From assembly GCF_000261365.1 (NCBI RefSeq), contig NZ_AJVC01000003.1, forward strand, positions 1,488,001-1,552,000: a DNA stretch of 64,000 bases, read 5' to 3'. Source of the DNA: Herbaspirillum sp. GW103. Lineage in GTDB: Bacteria > Pseudomonadota > Gammaproteobacteria > Burkholderiales > Burkholderiaceae_D. Both the position numbers and the translations under genes were made by a program. Shown piece by piece: positions 35,834 through 43,510 of the stretch. Below the pieces are notes generated by a model. It saw only the letters and a program-made list of their open reading frames with translations, made no database searches and was not told where the DNA came from. Every line of letters starts with the position of its first letter. Position 1 is the stretch's first letter.

Positions 35834-36408
35834 TGCGCACCTCCGCTCTGTGCGGCAGGAACGGTGCCGGTGATGCGGGTCAGGACCTGCACCAGCAATT
35901 GCAGCGTCAACATGGTCATGCCCAGCGCCATGAGCGAATAGGGAATCCACAGCGGCGGCGCGAAGGTCGACGACGTGGTCTGCCCTTCGGCCCAGGCTTC
36001 ATGGAACAACGTCCACGATTTCCAGGTGAAGAAGGCGCAGAACAGGAAGGACAGCACATCCACGATGAACATGCGCACCTTGTTGGCCAGCGGCGAGAGC
36101 ATGCCCGCCAGTGCCTCGATGCCAATGTGGCCGCGCAGCGACTGCACGTAACCCGAGCACAGGAAGATCACGCCCACCAGCATGAAGACCGAGGCTTCAT
36201 CCTGCCAGTCGGTCGGCTGGTGGAAGAAATAACGCACCACCACCGAATAAGTCAGGATGCAGGAGGTCACCAGCAGCGCGATCATCCCCAGGAACACGGC
36301 CACGCGATGGTAGCCCTGCAGGAAGGCCGCCAGCCAAGCCACCGGGGCACTGGCCGGGACGGCCGGGCGCGCTACTGCCGCGCCGGGCATCTCGAAACCA
36401 TGGCTCAT
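35830..36408 (-). CDS. dctQ: TRAP transporter small permease (DctQ type)
   Basis: Four-helix membrane protein that bridges the binding protein and DctM. The 192-residue protein has hydrophobic segments starting FLGMIALLVTSCILTYSVVV, then the DctQ motif QPTDWQDEASVFMLVGVIFL and LRGHIGIEALAGML. The ATG overlaps the dctP stop. An N-terminal Ala/Pro-rich extension of about 25 residues precedes the first helix. Confidence 0.9.
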   Translation of the reverse strand: MSHGFEMPGAAVARPAVPASAPVAWLAAFLQGYHRVAVFLGMIALLVTSCILTYSVVVRYFFHQPTDWQDEASVFMLVGVIFLCSGYVQSLRGHIGIEALAGMLSPLANKVRMFIVDVLSFLFCAFFTWKSWTLFHEAWAEGQTTSSTFAPPLWIPYSLMALGMTMLTLQLLVQVLTRITGTVPAAQSGGAQ

Positions 36409-37436
36409 ACGGTCTTCTCCGCCAGCGCCAGCAGCTTGGCGCAGTTGGCATTGCGGGCCGCAAAGTCCTTCCAGGCGGTATTGCGGGCGATGTCCTGCCA
36501 CTTCTTGACGACCTCGGCGTTCAGGTCGACCACCTTGGCGCCGGCCTTCTGGTAGACCTGGGCCACGGCGATGTCATCGGCCTGCGCGGCCTTGATGGCG
36601 AACTGCTCCATCTCGGCGCCGACGGCCATGATGACGGCCTGCTGGTCCTTGGGCAGGCGTTCGAAGACGGCCTTGGACATCATCAGCGGTTCGAACATGT
36701 ACCAGTAGGCCTTGTCGCGACCGGTGGTGAGCGCCTTGGCCACTTCCTCCAGACGGAAGGACATGAAGGAAGTCGACGAGGTCATCGCCGCATCCATCGC
36801 GCCGGTCTGCATGGCGGCATAGATTTCATTGGACGGCAGGGTCACCACGGCGGCACCCGCTTCCTTCAGGATCAGGTCCATCTCGCGTGAACCGCCGCGC
36901 ACCTTCATCCCCTTGGCATCAGCCGGCTCGACGATGGGCTTGCCGCGCGAGGCCACGCCGCCAGCCTGCCAGATCCAGCTGACGATGACCACGCCCTTCT
37001 CGCCCAGGATGCGGGCCAGTTCCTTGCCAACCTCGGCATTCTTCCAGGCCGCGCCCTGCTGGTAGGACGTCACCAGGCCGGGCATGAGGCCGATGTTGGT
37101 TTCCGGGACTTCGCCGCCGGCGTAGTTCAGCGGCACCAGCGACATGTCCAGCGCGCCCTTGCGCAGGGCCGAGAACTGCGCGTTGGTCTTCATCAGGGAC
37201 GAGCCGGGATAGATCTCGAACTTCAAGGCCCCTCTGGTCTTTTCGTTCACCTGCTGGGCGAACGTGCGGACCAGGCGGTCGCGGAAGTCGCCTTCGGTCA
37301 GGGTGCCACCGGGGAACTGGTGAGAAATCTTCAGACTGGCCGTTTGCGCCCATGCGGCGGGCATGGCGGCAGCCAGGGGGGCGGCGGCAAGGGTGCCAAG
37401 GAAGTGGCGGCGGCTTTGGTTGCTTGTGCTGGTCAT
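36405..37436 (-). CDS. dctP: TRAP transporter substrate-binding protein (DctP type), probable Tat substrate
   Basis: Periplasmic dicarboxylate-binding protein. The 343-residue precursor begins with a twin-arginine-like signal (SRRHFLGTLAAAPLAAAMPA, cleavage near AWA at about residue 30), then LKISHQFPGGTLTEGDFRDR, typical of DctP. WKDFA and the mid-protein segment GGSREMDLILKEAGAAVVTL (conserved Arg for carboxylate binding) fit the family. First gene of the minus-strand malonate operon, facing the GntR gene across a 150-bp control region. Confidence 0.92.
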   Translation of the reverse strand: MTSTSNQSRRHFLGTLAAAPLAAAMPAAWAQTASLKISHQFPGGTLTEGDFRDRLVRTFAQQVNEKTRGALKFEIYPGSSLMKTNAQFSALRKGALDMSLVPLNYAGGEVPETNIGLMPGLVTSYQQGAAWKNAEVGKELARILGEKGVVIVSWIWQAGGVASRGKPIVEPADAKGMKVRGGSREMDLILKEAGAAVVTLPSNEIYAAMQTGAMDAAMTSSTSFMSFRLEEVAKALTTGRDKAYWYMFEPLMMSKAVFERLPKDQQAVIMAVGAEMEQFAIKAAQADDIAVAQVYQKAGAKVVDLNAEVVKKWQDIARNTAWKDFAARNANCAKLLALAEKTV

Positions 37437-37491
37437 GCTGGTGTCTCCTCCAGATATTGATGGAACTACGCGTGTGTTTTTATGCTCTCAT

Positions 37492-37527
37492 CGTGTATAC
37501 AATTTCAGCCGAAACGAATACATTGTC
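37492..37527. promoter_or_regulatory. Probable GntR (MdcY-like) operator
   Basis: Between dctP and the GntR gene lies the palindrome TGTATACA (37494-37501) within CGTGTATACAAT. A second partial copy, AATACATTG, follows 21 bp later, two helical turns away. From memory, the Acinetobacter repressor MdcY binds ATTGTATACAAT, which matches 10 of 12 bases. An AT-rich segment here is also the expected promoter location for both genes. Confidence 0.6.
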
Positions 37528-37586
37528 AAGCATTAATCCACTGGGAGCCCTTCCCTTTACAATGCTTGCTTTGAAGACAAACCACC

Positions 37587-38255
37587 ATGGACACGCCCAA
37601 GACCCGTTCCGAAACCCTGCGCGAATCGATCGAAGAGATGATTGCCGTCGGCAAGCTGGCGCCGGGCCAACATCTGGACGAAACCTCGCTGGCCGAGGAG
37701 TTCGGCGTTTCCCGCACGCCCATTCGCGAAGCGCTGATCCAGCTGGCCTCGATGGGCATCGTCGAGATGCGCCCGCGCCGGGGCGCCATCGTGGCCGAGA
37801 TCGGCCCGCAGCAACTGATCGAGATGTTTGAAGTGATGGCCGAATTCGAGGCCATGTGCGGTCGCCTGGCCGCACGCCGCATGACACCGGTCGAGCATGC
37901 CGAACTGCTGGCGGCGCACCAGGCCTGCCAGGCCGCGCGCGATGCCTGCGATCCGGATGCCTATTTCTACCTGAACGAAGCCTTCCACGACCACATCTAC
38001 GCCGGCAGCCACAATGGCTTCCTGGCCGAGCAGGCGCGCGCCCTGCACCGTCGCCTGCGCCCCTACCGTCGGCTGCAGCTGCGGGTGCGGGATCGCCTGA
38101 AGATGTCCTATGACGAGCACCAGGCCGTGGTCGACGCCATCATCGCCGGTGACCCGGAGCGCACCGTGGAAGTGCTGCGCCAGCACATCATGATCCAGGG
38201 GCAGCGCTTTGCCGACCTGGTGGCCTCGCTGCACCAGCTCAAGTCGGCCGCATGA
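37587..38255 (+). CDS. GntR-family regulator, FCD subfamily, of the malonate operon
   Basis: A 222-residue repressor-type protein. The winged helix-turn-helix spans about residues 5-70 (IAVGKLAPGQHLDETSLAEE then FGVSRTPIREALIQLASMGI), and the FCD ligand-binding domain follows, with metal-ligand-like Asp and His residues in DAYFYLNEAFHDHIYAGSHN. Its divergent position and the palindromic site upstream make it the likely malonate-responsive regulator, a counterpart of MdcY. It ends 15 bp before the convergent pseudouridine synthase gene. Confidence 0.85.
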   Translation: MDTPKTRSETLRESIEEMIAVGKLAPGQHLDETSLAEEFGVSRTPIREALIQLASMGIVEMRPRRGAIVAEIGPQQLIEMFEVMAEFEAMCGRLAARRMTPVEHAELLAAHQACQAARDACDPDAYFYLNEAFHDHIYAGSHNGFLAEQARALHRRLRPYRRLQLRVRDRLKMSYDEHQAVVDAIIAGDPERTVEVLRQHIMIQGQRFADLVASLHQLKSAA

Positions 38256-38270
38256 GCTGCGGCCAGCCGG

Positions 38271-39170
38271 CTAGAGGCTGCGCTGGCTGACGAAATGGCG
38301 CTCGCTGCCGTCCAGCGGATCAATGAAGAACAGCGAACGCGCCAGCAGTTTGAGTGGTTTGTCCAGATCATCGGCCACCCCGACCGGGACCGCATCGGGA
38401 TAGAACAGATCATTGAGGATGGGAATGCCCAGCGCGGCCATGTGCACGCGCAACTGGTGGCGCCTGCCGGTCACTGGCTCCAGCTGGTACAGGCCCAGTT
38501 CTCCGCGTGCCTCCAGCAGGGAGATATGGGTTTCCGAATTGGGCGCGCCTTCAGCCTCGACCATCTTGAAGAATTGTTCAGGCATTTCTTCCACGCGGCT
38601 GCGGTGCACCCGTGGCAGCGCAAGATCAGGTCGCAGCGGGGCGATGGCTTCATATACCTTGAACATCGCCCGCTGCTGGAACATGGACTGGTACTTGCCC
38701 CGGCTGGCCGGCTGATGTGAAAAGACGATCACCCCGGCCGTCTCGCGGTCCAGCCGGTGGATGGGCACCAGGTCCTGCAGGCCGGTGGCCTTCTTCAGGC
38801 GCACCAGCAAGGTTTCCTGCACGAAGCGGCCAGTCGGGATCACCGGCAGGAAATGCGGCTTGTCGGCTACCAGCAGGTGATCGTCCAGATGCAGGATCTT
38901 TTCTTCCACGGGGATGCGTTCTTCACCCTGGGGCAATTCCCGGTAATAGAAAATGCAATCCCCGCTGCGATAGGGCGACTCCGGACGCAAGTGCTCCCCT
39001 TGCTGGTTGCGCACCTCTCCACGCAGAAGACGCTCGCGCCAGATCGCTTCGGGCACAGCGGTGAAGTGCTCGGCCAGGAAGGACAGCATGTCGCGCCACG
39101 GTCCCGGTTGCAGCCACAGATAGCTGGGTGACAAGCCCTCGCGCATGGGCAGGGTCGGCGTGGGTCTCAT
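38271..39170 (-). CDS. RluA-family pseudouridine synthase, coupled to hipA
   Basis: Isomerises uridine to pseudouridine in rRNA or tRNA. The 299-residue protein contains the catalytic motif PIHRLDRETAGVIVFS with the active Asp, and GRRHQLRVHMAALGIPILND near the C-terminus, both standard in RluA/TruC enzymes. The chosen ATG overlaps the hipA stop (ATGA). An in-frame ATG nine codons later is an alternative. The target nucleotide cannot be told. It is unusual as the third gene of a toxin-antitoxin operon. Confidence 0.85.
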   Translation of the reverse strand: MRPTPTLPMREGLSPSYLWLQPGPWRDMLSFLAEHFTAVPEAIWRERLLRGEVRNQQGEHLRPESPYRSGDCIFYYRELPQGEERIPVEEKILHLDDHLLVADKPHFLPVIPTGRFVQETLLVRLKKATGLQDLVPIHRLDRETAGVIVFSHQPASRGKYQSMFQQRAMFKVYEAIAPLRPDLALPRVHRSRVEEMPEQFFKMVEAEGAPNSETHISLLEARGELGLYQLEPVTGRRHQLRVHMAALGIPILNDLFYPDAVPVGVADDLDKPLKLLARSLFFIDPLDGSERHFVSQRSL

Positions 39171-40504
39171 GCACCCTCCCCGTTCACCGGTTTCCTGCGC
39201 GCGGCGCGGCGATGCCAGGCCACCACGCTGGCATTGGCCTCCAGATGCGCCAGCAATCTGGTGCGCTGGGCATCGGTGAAGGGCAGGCTCTCGATCAGGG
39301 CCGGCCATTGACTCATGGCGCGCTCCACCGTCTCCACCAGCACCGCCTGCAGCCGGGGTTCGGGCAGACGCCACAGGTTGGCCAGCTGGCGCAGGATGGC
39401 AGGCGTGAGCAATTGCTTGCCCTTCTGCCCTGGTACGAAGGCCAGCGCATGACCATTCCCGCCCACGTAGGCGGCATAGGCCACGATGTCATAGGCTGGC
39501 GACAGCGCTGCAGCCTGCGGCGTGTGGTAAAGCAGGCTGAAGTTCTTCAGGTGCGCATCGAAGTTGCCGAGCAGTTCATTGACCTTGATCCGCCGCAGCA
39601 ATTCGTAGACATCCTCGGCCCCGCGCGTACTGCGTTCGAGCAATACCACGCCGATGGCCGCATAGGTACCGACATACTTGGCCGCCGGCGCAGTCCCGGT
39701 GACCTGGGCGAAATCTTCCATGTGCCGACGTGCCGTGGGCGTGGGGGCATCGCGGTCGAAACGCTGTACCAGCAGGAAACGGCTGGCGTCATTGCGCAGC
39801 CCGAACGGCAGGTGCTCGGCGATGGCCGACAGCGGCTCCAGGCTGAAGCGGCAGGTCCGTACGCCGGCTGCCTCGGCCAGGGTGAGCGAAGCGAACTCCA
39901 CCTGCGGCATGTTGGGATAGTCGGTGGCCGGCAGCTTGGCGATGAAGTGGCTGCCCTGGCTATCCCTGGAGCGCATCACATAGCGCCCCCCGCTCTCGCG
40001 CACCAGTGCCAGTTTGGGTTGCACGCCCGAGAGCGATTCCCCGTCCGGTACCGGCAACTGGCCGGAGCTCATCTCGTAACTGTCATGTCCTTGCCCCAGC
40101 AGGCGACCCAGTGCGCGCTCATCCAGCGCTTCGGCCAGGGCCGAGACATCGCCGGGCAGATCGCGTCCGCAATAGGCCAGCAGGCCAAATTCATCGTCCG
40201 GCGGCAGTCCGGCGCGCTGGATCAGGTGTTTGCGCAACTGCCCTTCGGGCAGCAGGTTCTGGAAGAAGGAGGGCAATCCGCCGCGACCATCCCCCCGGTT
40301 GGCGGCCAGCGTGGGATCGAGCAACTGGGCCCGGGTGCGTTCTTCGCTCGAGGCCAGGTAGAGCTGCGACAGCACAGGACGATCCGGCCCCTGCATGGCA
40401 TAGGCATCATCGAAGCGGAAGTAGCAGCGCCCGTCATCCAGGGCAAACAGCGACCCGACGTCGGTCTGACCGAGACGGATGCGCAGCGAACGCAGCATGC
40501 TCAT
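39167..40504 (-). CDS. hipA: HipA-type serine/threonine kinase toxin
   Basis: Toxin kinase of a type II toxin-antitoxin pair; known HipA proteins phosphorylate aminoacyl-tRNA synthetases. The 445-residue length and motifs match: LSGVQPKLAL (157-166) with the serine that is autophosphorylated in the family, the catalytic loop NFDAHLKN (314-321), and YDIV (338-341) as the metal-binding DxG equivalent. All expected catalytic residues appear present, so the toxin looks intact. Overlaps hipB upstream by 4 bases and the pseudouridine synthase gene downstream by 4. Confidence 0.93.
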   Translation of the reverse strand: MSMLRSLRIRLGQTDVGSLFALDDGRCYFRFDDAYAMQGPDRPVLSQLYLASSEERTRAQLLDPTLAANRGDGRGGLPSFFQNLLPEGQLRKHLIQRAGLPPDDEFGLLAYCGRDLPGDVSALAEALDERALGRLLGQGHDSYEMSSGQLPVPDGESLSGVQPKLALVRESGGRYVMRSRDSQGSHFIAKLPATDYPNMPQVEFASLTLAEAAGVRTCRFSLEPLSAIAEHLPFGLRNDASRFLLVQRFDRDAPTPTARRHMEDFAQVTGTAPAAKYVGTYAAIGVVLLERSTRGAEDVYELLRRIKVNELLGNFDAHLKNFSLLYHTPQAAALSPAYDIVAYAAYVGGNGHALAFVPGQKGKQLLTPAILRQLANLWRLPEPRLQAVLVETVERAMSQWPALIESLPFTDAQRTRLLAHLEANASVVAWHRRAARRKPVNGEGA

Positions 40505-40803
40505 GCGCCCTCTCCTTGGCCCATGAGCGCCTGCAGGCGCGCACCCAGTTCGGTCTGGCTGCCGCTGCCCTGGGCATCGGCAGCACGCAGCGGTGCGGCC
40601 TGGCGCGGCAGCAGCAGCAGATCCAGGTCCAGCGCTTCACACAAGGCCAGCAGCTTGACCAGCTCGATGTTGCCACGCCCGGTTTCCAGGGCCAGCAAGG
40701 TATTGCGGTGCATCCCGGCCAGCTCGGCCAGGGCGATGGCGGTCATCCCGCGCGCCTTGCGGGCAATGCGAATGCGGTGGCCGATGTCTACCAGAGTGGT
40801 CAT
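40501..40803 (-). CDS. hipB: HipB-type Xre-family antitoxin and autoregulator
   Basis: A 100-residue DNA-binding protein with a Cro/CI helix-turn-helix at about residues 5-60 (IRIARKARGMTAIALAELAG, then MHRNTLLALETGRGNIELV). It should neutralise HipA and repress the operon through the palindromes upstream. I chose the ATG; a TTG four codons upstream is possible. The C-terminal tail is Gln/Gly-rich. Its stop overlaps the hipA start. Confidence 0.9.
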   Translation of the reverse strand: MTTLVDIGHRIRIARKARGMTAIALAELAGMHRNTLLALETGRGNIELVKLLALCEALDLDLLLLPRQAAPLRAADAQGSGSQTELGARLQALMGQGEGA

Positions 40804-40806
40804 GGG

Positions 40807-40915
40807 AAGATCCAATTAAATGGTTCTTTTTACATATGACCATTGTATTGGTCATCTGAGCGAAATCAAGACCAATTAATCGGTCTTTTCATTAAAAGAC
40901 CAATTTATTATTCTT
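40807..40915. promoter_or_regulatory. Array of HipB operator palindromes
   Basis: Four related inverted repeats lie just upstream of hipB: AAGATCCAATTAAATGGTTC (from 40807, extending to TTCTT), ATGACCATTGTATTGGTCAT (40836-40855, perfect 7-bp arms), AAGACCAATTAATCGGTCTT (40868-40887, perfect 6-bp arms) and the degenerate AAGACCAATTTATTATTCTT (40896-40915). Centres are about 28-32 bp apart, near three helical turns. The region is strongly AT-rich compared with its surroundings and should also contain the hipB promoter. Confidence 0.75.
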
Positions 40916-40951
40916 TTTGAGGGAGGGAAAGCGCTGAACTCGGCACGAAGT

Positions 40952-40989
40952 ACGCAAAAAAAATCGCAGCCCGGCAAGGGCTGCGATTT
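40952..40989 (-). terminator. Rho-independent terminator of the YjfB-like gene
   Basis: Stem AAATCGCAGCCC/GGGCTGCGATTT with a 5-base loop, followed on the minus strand by a run of T. Confidence 0.9.
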
Positions 40990-41003
40990 CAAGAGGACGG
41001 TGT

Positions 41004-41192
41004 TCAGGCAGTGGTATTGACGTTGCGCCCGATATTCGGGTTGGCCGGCAACGGCGGCAGTGCCTGCAACACCCCCACGGCAGCGGCAGCCTGGGTGTTG
41101 AGCGCCTTCTTCAGCATCAGTACGTTGACCGAATCCGAAGTCTGCGCCGACGCCATGCTGGTGGCCAGTGATGCGATTTGAGTGACATCCAT
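41004..41192 (-). CDS. YjfB-family small protein (putative motility protein)
   Basis: A 62-residue protein matching the YjfB pattern: MDVTQIASLATSMASAQTSD, then VNVLMLKKALNTQAAAAVGV and a C-terminal NPNIGRNVNTTA. The function of this family is not established despite its motility label. ACAAGGAGAGTTCC precedes the ATG. Followed by its own terminator. It shares the NIGRxxNT ending with the next small gene upstream, and the two have nearly identical ribosome sites. Confidence 0.75.
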   Translation of the reverse strand: MDVTQIASLATSMASAQTSDSVNVLMLKKALNTQAAAAVGVLQALPPLPANPNIGRNVNTTA

Positions 41193-41341
41193 GGAACTCT
41201 CCTTGTGGGGGATGCCGGGAAACAGGATGCGTCGCCCGGTGCCTTGATTACGGCATTGAACGCTGTTTCTTTACATCAATCAAGGATTTTTTTGAGTATT
41301 TGTCAGTATCACAAGACTCGCCTTGATGAAGATTGCTTCAC

Positions 41342-41372
41342 TCAAAAAAAATCGCACCCCGAAGGGTGCGAT
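41342..41372 (-). terminator. Rho-independent terminator of the second 62-residue gene
   Basis: Stem ATCGCACCC/GGGTGCGAT with a 4-base loop, followed on the minus strand by TTTTTTTTGAG. Its 3' flank (AAAAAAAATCGCA on the plus strand) matches that of the YjfB-gene terminator. Confidence 0.9.
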
Positions 41373-41405
41373 CGAGCCGACGCCAGTCCAGCACGCCGTG
41401 ACTGC

Positions 41406-41594
41406 CTAGACGATGGTATTGATGATGCGCCCGATGTTGACATTGGACGGCAGGCGCGCCACTGTCGTGGCCGCACCTAACACGTCATCCACCGCCGTCT
41501 TGGCGACCTTGCCCAGATCAATGCCGACGGACTGCGCCGCCTTGTCGACCAACCAGGCCGTTGCTGCACCGCTGGCGATAGTTGCTAGCTCCAT
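41406..41594 (-). CDS. Small protein sharing the NIGRxxNT C-terminus
   Basis: 62 residues, starting MELATIASGAATAWLVDKAA, then a hydrophobic/amphipathic middle (IDLGKVAKTAVDDVLGAATT) and the ending SNVNIGRIINTIV. The N-terminal part does not match YjfB, but the C-terminus and length match the neighbouring YjfB-like protein. ACAAGGAGTTTCAT precedes the ATG. It has its own terminator. Function unknown. Confidence 0.6.
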   Translation of the reverse strand: MELATIASGAATAWLVDKAAQSVGIDLGKVAKTAVDDVLGAATTVARLPSNVNIGRIINTIV

Positions 41595-41833
41595 ATGAAA
41601 CTCCTTGTCTGAAGTGCAACCGGACCATGACGCCCGCCTGATCGGCCATGTTTTCTCTACCCCCTACCATGGTTGATCAGGCTTTACGTCATGGGTAAAT
41701 GTGTTAGCGGCAGGCAAGCGGCCAGTCTTGACAGGATTTGCCCAGTCCTTACGCGCTTTTGCATGTGTAAACCTCAAGTCGGGGCGACGCCGGCCGTGAG
41801 AGGCTCAGCGTGATGGCGCCGCCGGCAGCGAGA

Positions 41834-42107
41834 CTAGAACCCATTTCATAAATAGGCGTGAGATGCGTTCTGTCCAGAAAGGGCGCTGGCAAGGCGCGCG
41901 ACGCGTCGTGTGGCGGTGCCACACGCAAGGAGCGCAACGCGGCCAGCGCCCTTTCTGGACAGAACCCGGAGGGAGCGGCCCGTTTGGGCGAATTGCTGCG
42001 TTACGAATTTGGGTCAAGACGCCCAGTCTTGACCCAAATTCGCGCCTTGCACTTCATCCCAAACGGGACTCGCTCGCACTCACGCCTATTTATGAAATGG
42101 GTTCTAG
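41834..42107. repeat. 274-bp palindromic, MITE-like element with 29-bp terminal inverted repeats
   Basis: Both ends carry the same 29 bp in inverted orientation, beginning CTAGAACCCATTTCATAAAT. Inside are a 24-bp perfect inverted repeat (41867-41890 with 41942-41965, itself enclosing GTGTGGC/GCCACAC), a 17-bp perfect hairpin (42004-42020 with 42026-42042) and a 10-bp pair (CCCGTTTGGG at 41979, CCCAAACGGG at 42058). Folded, it makes a three-way junction. There is no transposase. The outermost CTAG could be a YTAR target duplication like that of IS5-family elements; this is a guess. Its right end lies inside the anti-sigma gene's 3' end. The flank from 41595 to 41833 shows nothing else. Confidence 0.75.
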
Positions 42108-42938
42108 TTGCTCATAGACCGAACCGGCAATGCGGGACAGTTCCGCGCGGGCGATGCTGCCCGAGAGCGCATAACCGAACTGGCCATCGATCCAGTAGAA
42201 GACATTGACCTTGCCTTCCTGAGCGAAACGGAAACCGGTCTCCCGGTTCTGTACCTGGTCGTGCGAGACATACAGGGTCAGCCGCTGGCCGGCCGCATCC
42301 TGGTACATGAACTGCGCCACCGGACCGCTCTGGCCCGGCAGCAGGCGGCCACCGATGAGGTCATAACCGAGCGGGGCCAGCTTGGGAGCGCGTACATTCG
42401 CCCCCAGCCGCCGCGAGAGCCAGGTCACCAACGCCTGCTCCTGATCGGCGCCGACTTCCACCGGTCGGCGCAGGTCGGCACTGAAGACGGTATGCGCCAC
42501 CGCCGCCTGACGTGCCAGCATCACGGGCGCTGCCGCCAGGCTGGTGCGGGCAGCACCGCCCGGGGCGAGGTCATGCGCCAGCCAGCCACCGGCAGCCCCG
42601 GCCAGGGTCAACAACAGCATGGCCGCATAAGACCACCAGCGAGGGGCGTTGGCGGCACCTGCGGCGCCCTCATTGTCTTGGTCACGCCGCCGATGCGGCT
42701 CCCCGGCGCCGGCCAGCACGGCCGCCGCCAGGCGCGGTGGCAACGCTTCTTCCAGGACCGGGTCGTAATGGGCATGCAGGGCGCGATTCTGGGCCCGCCA
42801 GGCGCGCACGCGATGCAGATCCTCGGCGTGTACCGGGTCCTGTTCCAGCCAGGTGGCCATCTCGGCGGCACGGGCGGCGCTCAACTGGCCGTCGGTATAG
42901 GCGTGCAGGTCTTCTTCGGAAAGTGCCGGGGTCTTCAT
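42090..42938 (-). CDS. Membrane anti-sigma factor
   Basis: A 282-residue regulator of the adjacent ECF sigma factor. The N-terminal cytosolic domain has the anti-sigma start SEEDLHAYTDGQLSAARAAE, followed by a single transmembrane segment (WWSYAAMLLLTLAGAAGGWL, about residues 100-119) and a periplasmic domain ending in FYWIDGQFGYALSGSIARAE. No HxxxCxxC zinc motif is seen. The last residues (LEPIS) and the stop codon come from the terminal repeat of the palindromic element, so the C-terminus may have been replaced by that insertion. The ATG overlaps the sigma factor gene. Confidence 0.82.
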   Translation of the reverse strand: MKTPALSEEDLHAYTDGQLSAARAAEMATWLEQDPVHAEDLHRVRAWRAQNRALHAHYDPVLEEALPPRLAAAVLAGAGEPHRRRDQDNEGAAGAANAPRWWSYAAMLLLTLAGAAGGWLAHDLAPGGAARTSLAAAPVMLARQAAVAHTVFSADLRRPVEVGADQEQALVTWLSRRLGANVRAPKLAPLGYDLIGGRLLPGQSGPVAQFMYQDAAGQRLTLYVSHDQVQNRETGFRFAQEGKVNVFYWIDGQFGYALSGSIARAELSRIAGSVYEQLEPIS

Positions 42939-43492
42939 TTCACCACCTTCAGGGTCGCGCCGGCTTCACCTTGGCCGCCGGCGCCCTCCATCCATTGCCG
43001 CAGCCGCTCGCGGGCACGCGACAGGCGAGACATCACGGTCCCGGTCGGAATGCCCAGCGTGGCGGCGACGTCTTCATAACGCATTTCTTCCAGCACCACC
43101 AGCAGCAGGACTTCGCGCTGTTCGGCGGGAAGCCGTTGCAGGGCGGCTTCCAGGTCCAGGGCCAGACCTTGCTCGGCCGACGACACCGGTAACGCCGCCT
43201 CGGCGGCCTGCTCCAGCTCCACCGTGACCAGCGCCGGCTGGCGGCGCTGGTCGGCGTGCAGGTTGTGCATGATGGCAAACAGCCAGGGCCGCATGTCGCT
43301 GCCACGCTGCCAGCTGTCCAGCTTCTGCCAGGCACGCTCCAGCGTGTCCTGCACCAGGTCGTCGGCGCTGTCACGCTGGCCCGTCAGCGCACGGGCATAG
43401 CGGCGCAGGCGCGGCAGGCAGGCGAGCATGGCTTGCTCGTCGGCCTGTCGTTCCCGTTGCTGTCGCTGCAGCCTGGCGGTGCGTCCGAACAT
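42935..43492 (-). CDS. ECF RNA polymerase sigma factor
   Basis: A 185-residue sigma-70 family ECF factor. Region 2 is YARALTGQRDSADDLVQDTL with the core-binding helix; region 4 is LPAEQREVLLLVVLEEMRYE followed by the DNA-binding helix GIPTGTVMSRLSRARERL. Its 3' end overlaps the anti-sigma gene by 4 bases, and the COG4315-like gene lies 18 bp upstream, so the three genes form one unit. A typical ECF promoter could not be identified upstream. Confidence 0.92.
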   Translation of the reverse strand: MFGRTARLQRQQRERQADEQAMLACLPRLRRYARALTGQRDSADDLVQDTLERAWQKLDSWQRGSDMRPWLFAIMHNLHADQRRQPALVTVELEQAAEAALPVSSAEQGLALDLEAALQRLPAEQREVLLLVVLEEMRYEDVAATLGIPTGTVMSRLSRARERLRQWMEGAGGQGEAGATLKVVK

Positions 43493-43510
43493 GGTGTGCG
43501 TCAGCCAGGA

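Noticed and set aside
32582..35941. A 1119-codon plus-strand open frame
   Set aside because: Antisense to mdcC, mdcA and dctM; the product is low-complexity Gln/His/Asp-rich, as expected of a shadow frame.
41749..41937. 62-codon minus-strand frame running into the palindromic element
   Set aside because: The frame exists only by reading through the repeat's stems; no ribosome site and no resemblance to the two real 62-residue genes.
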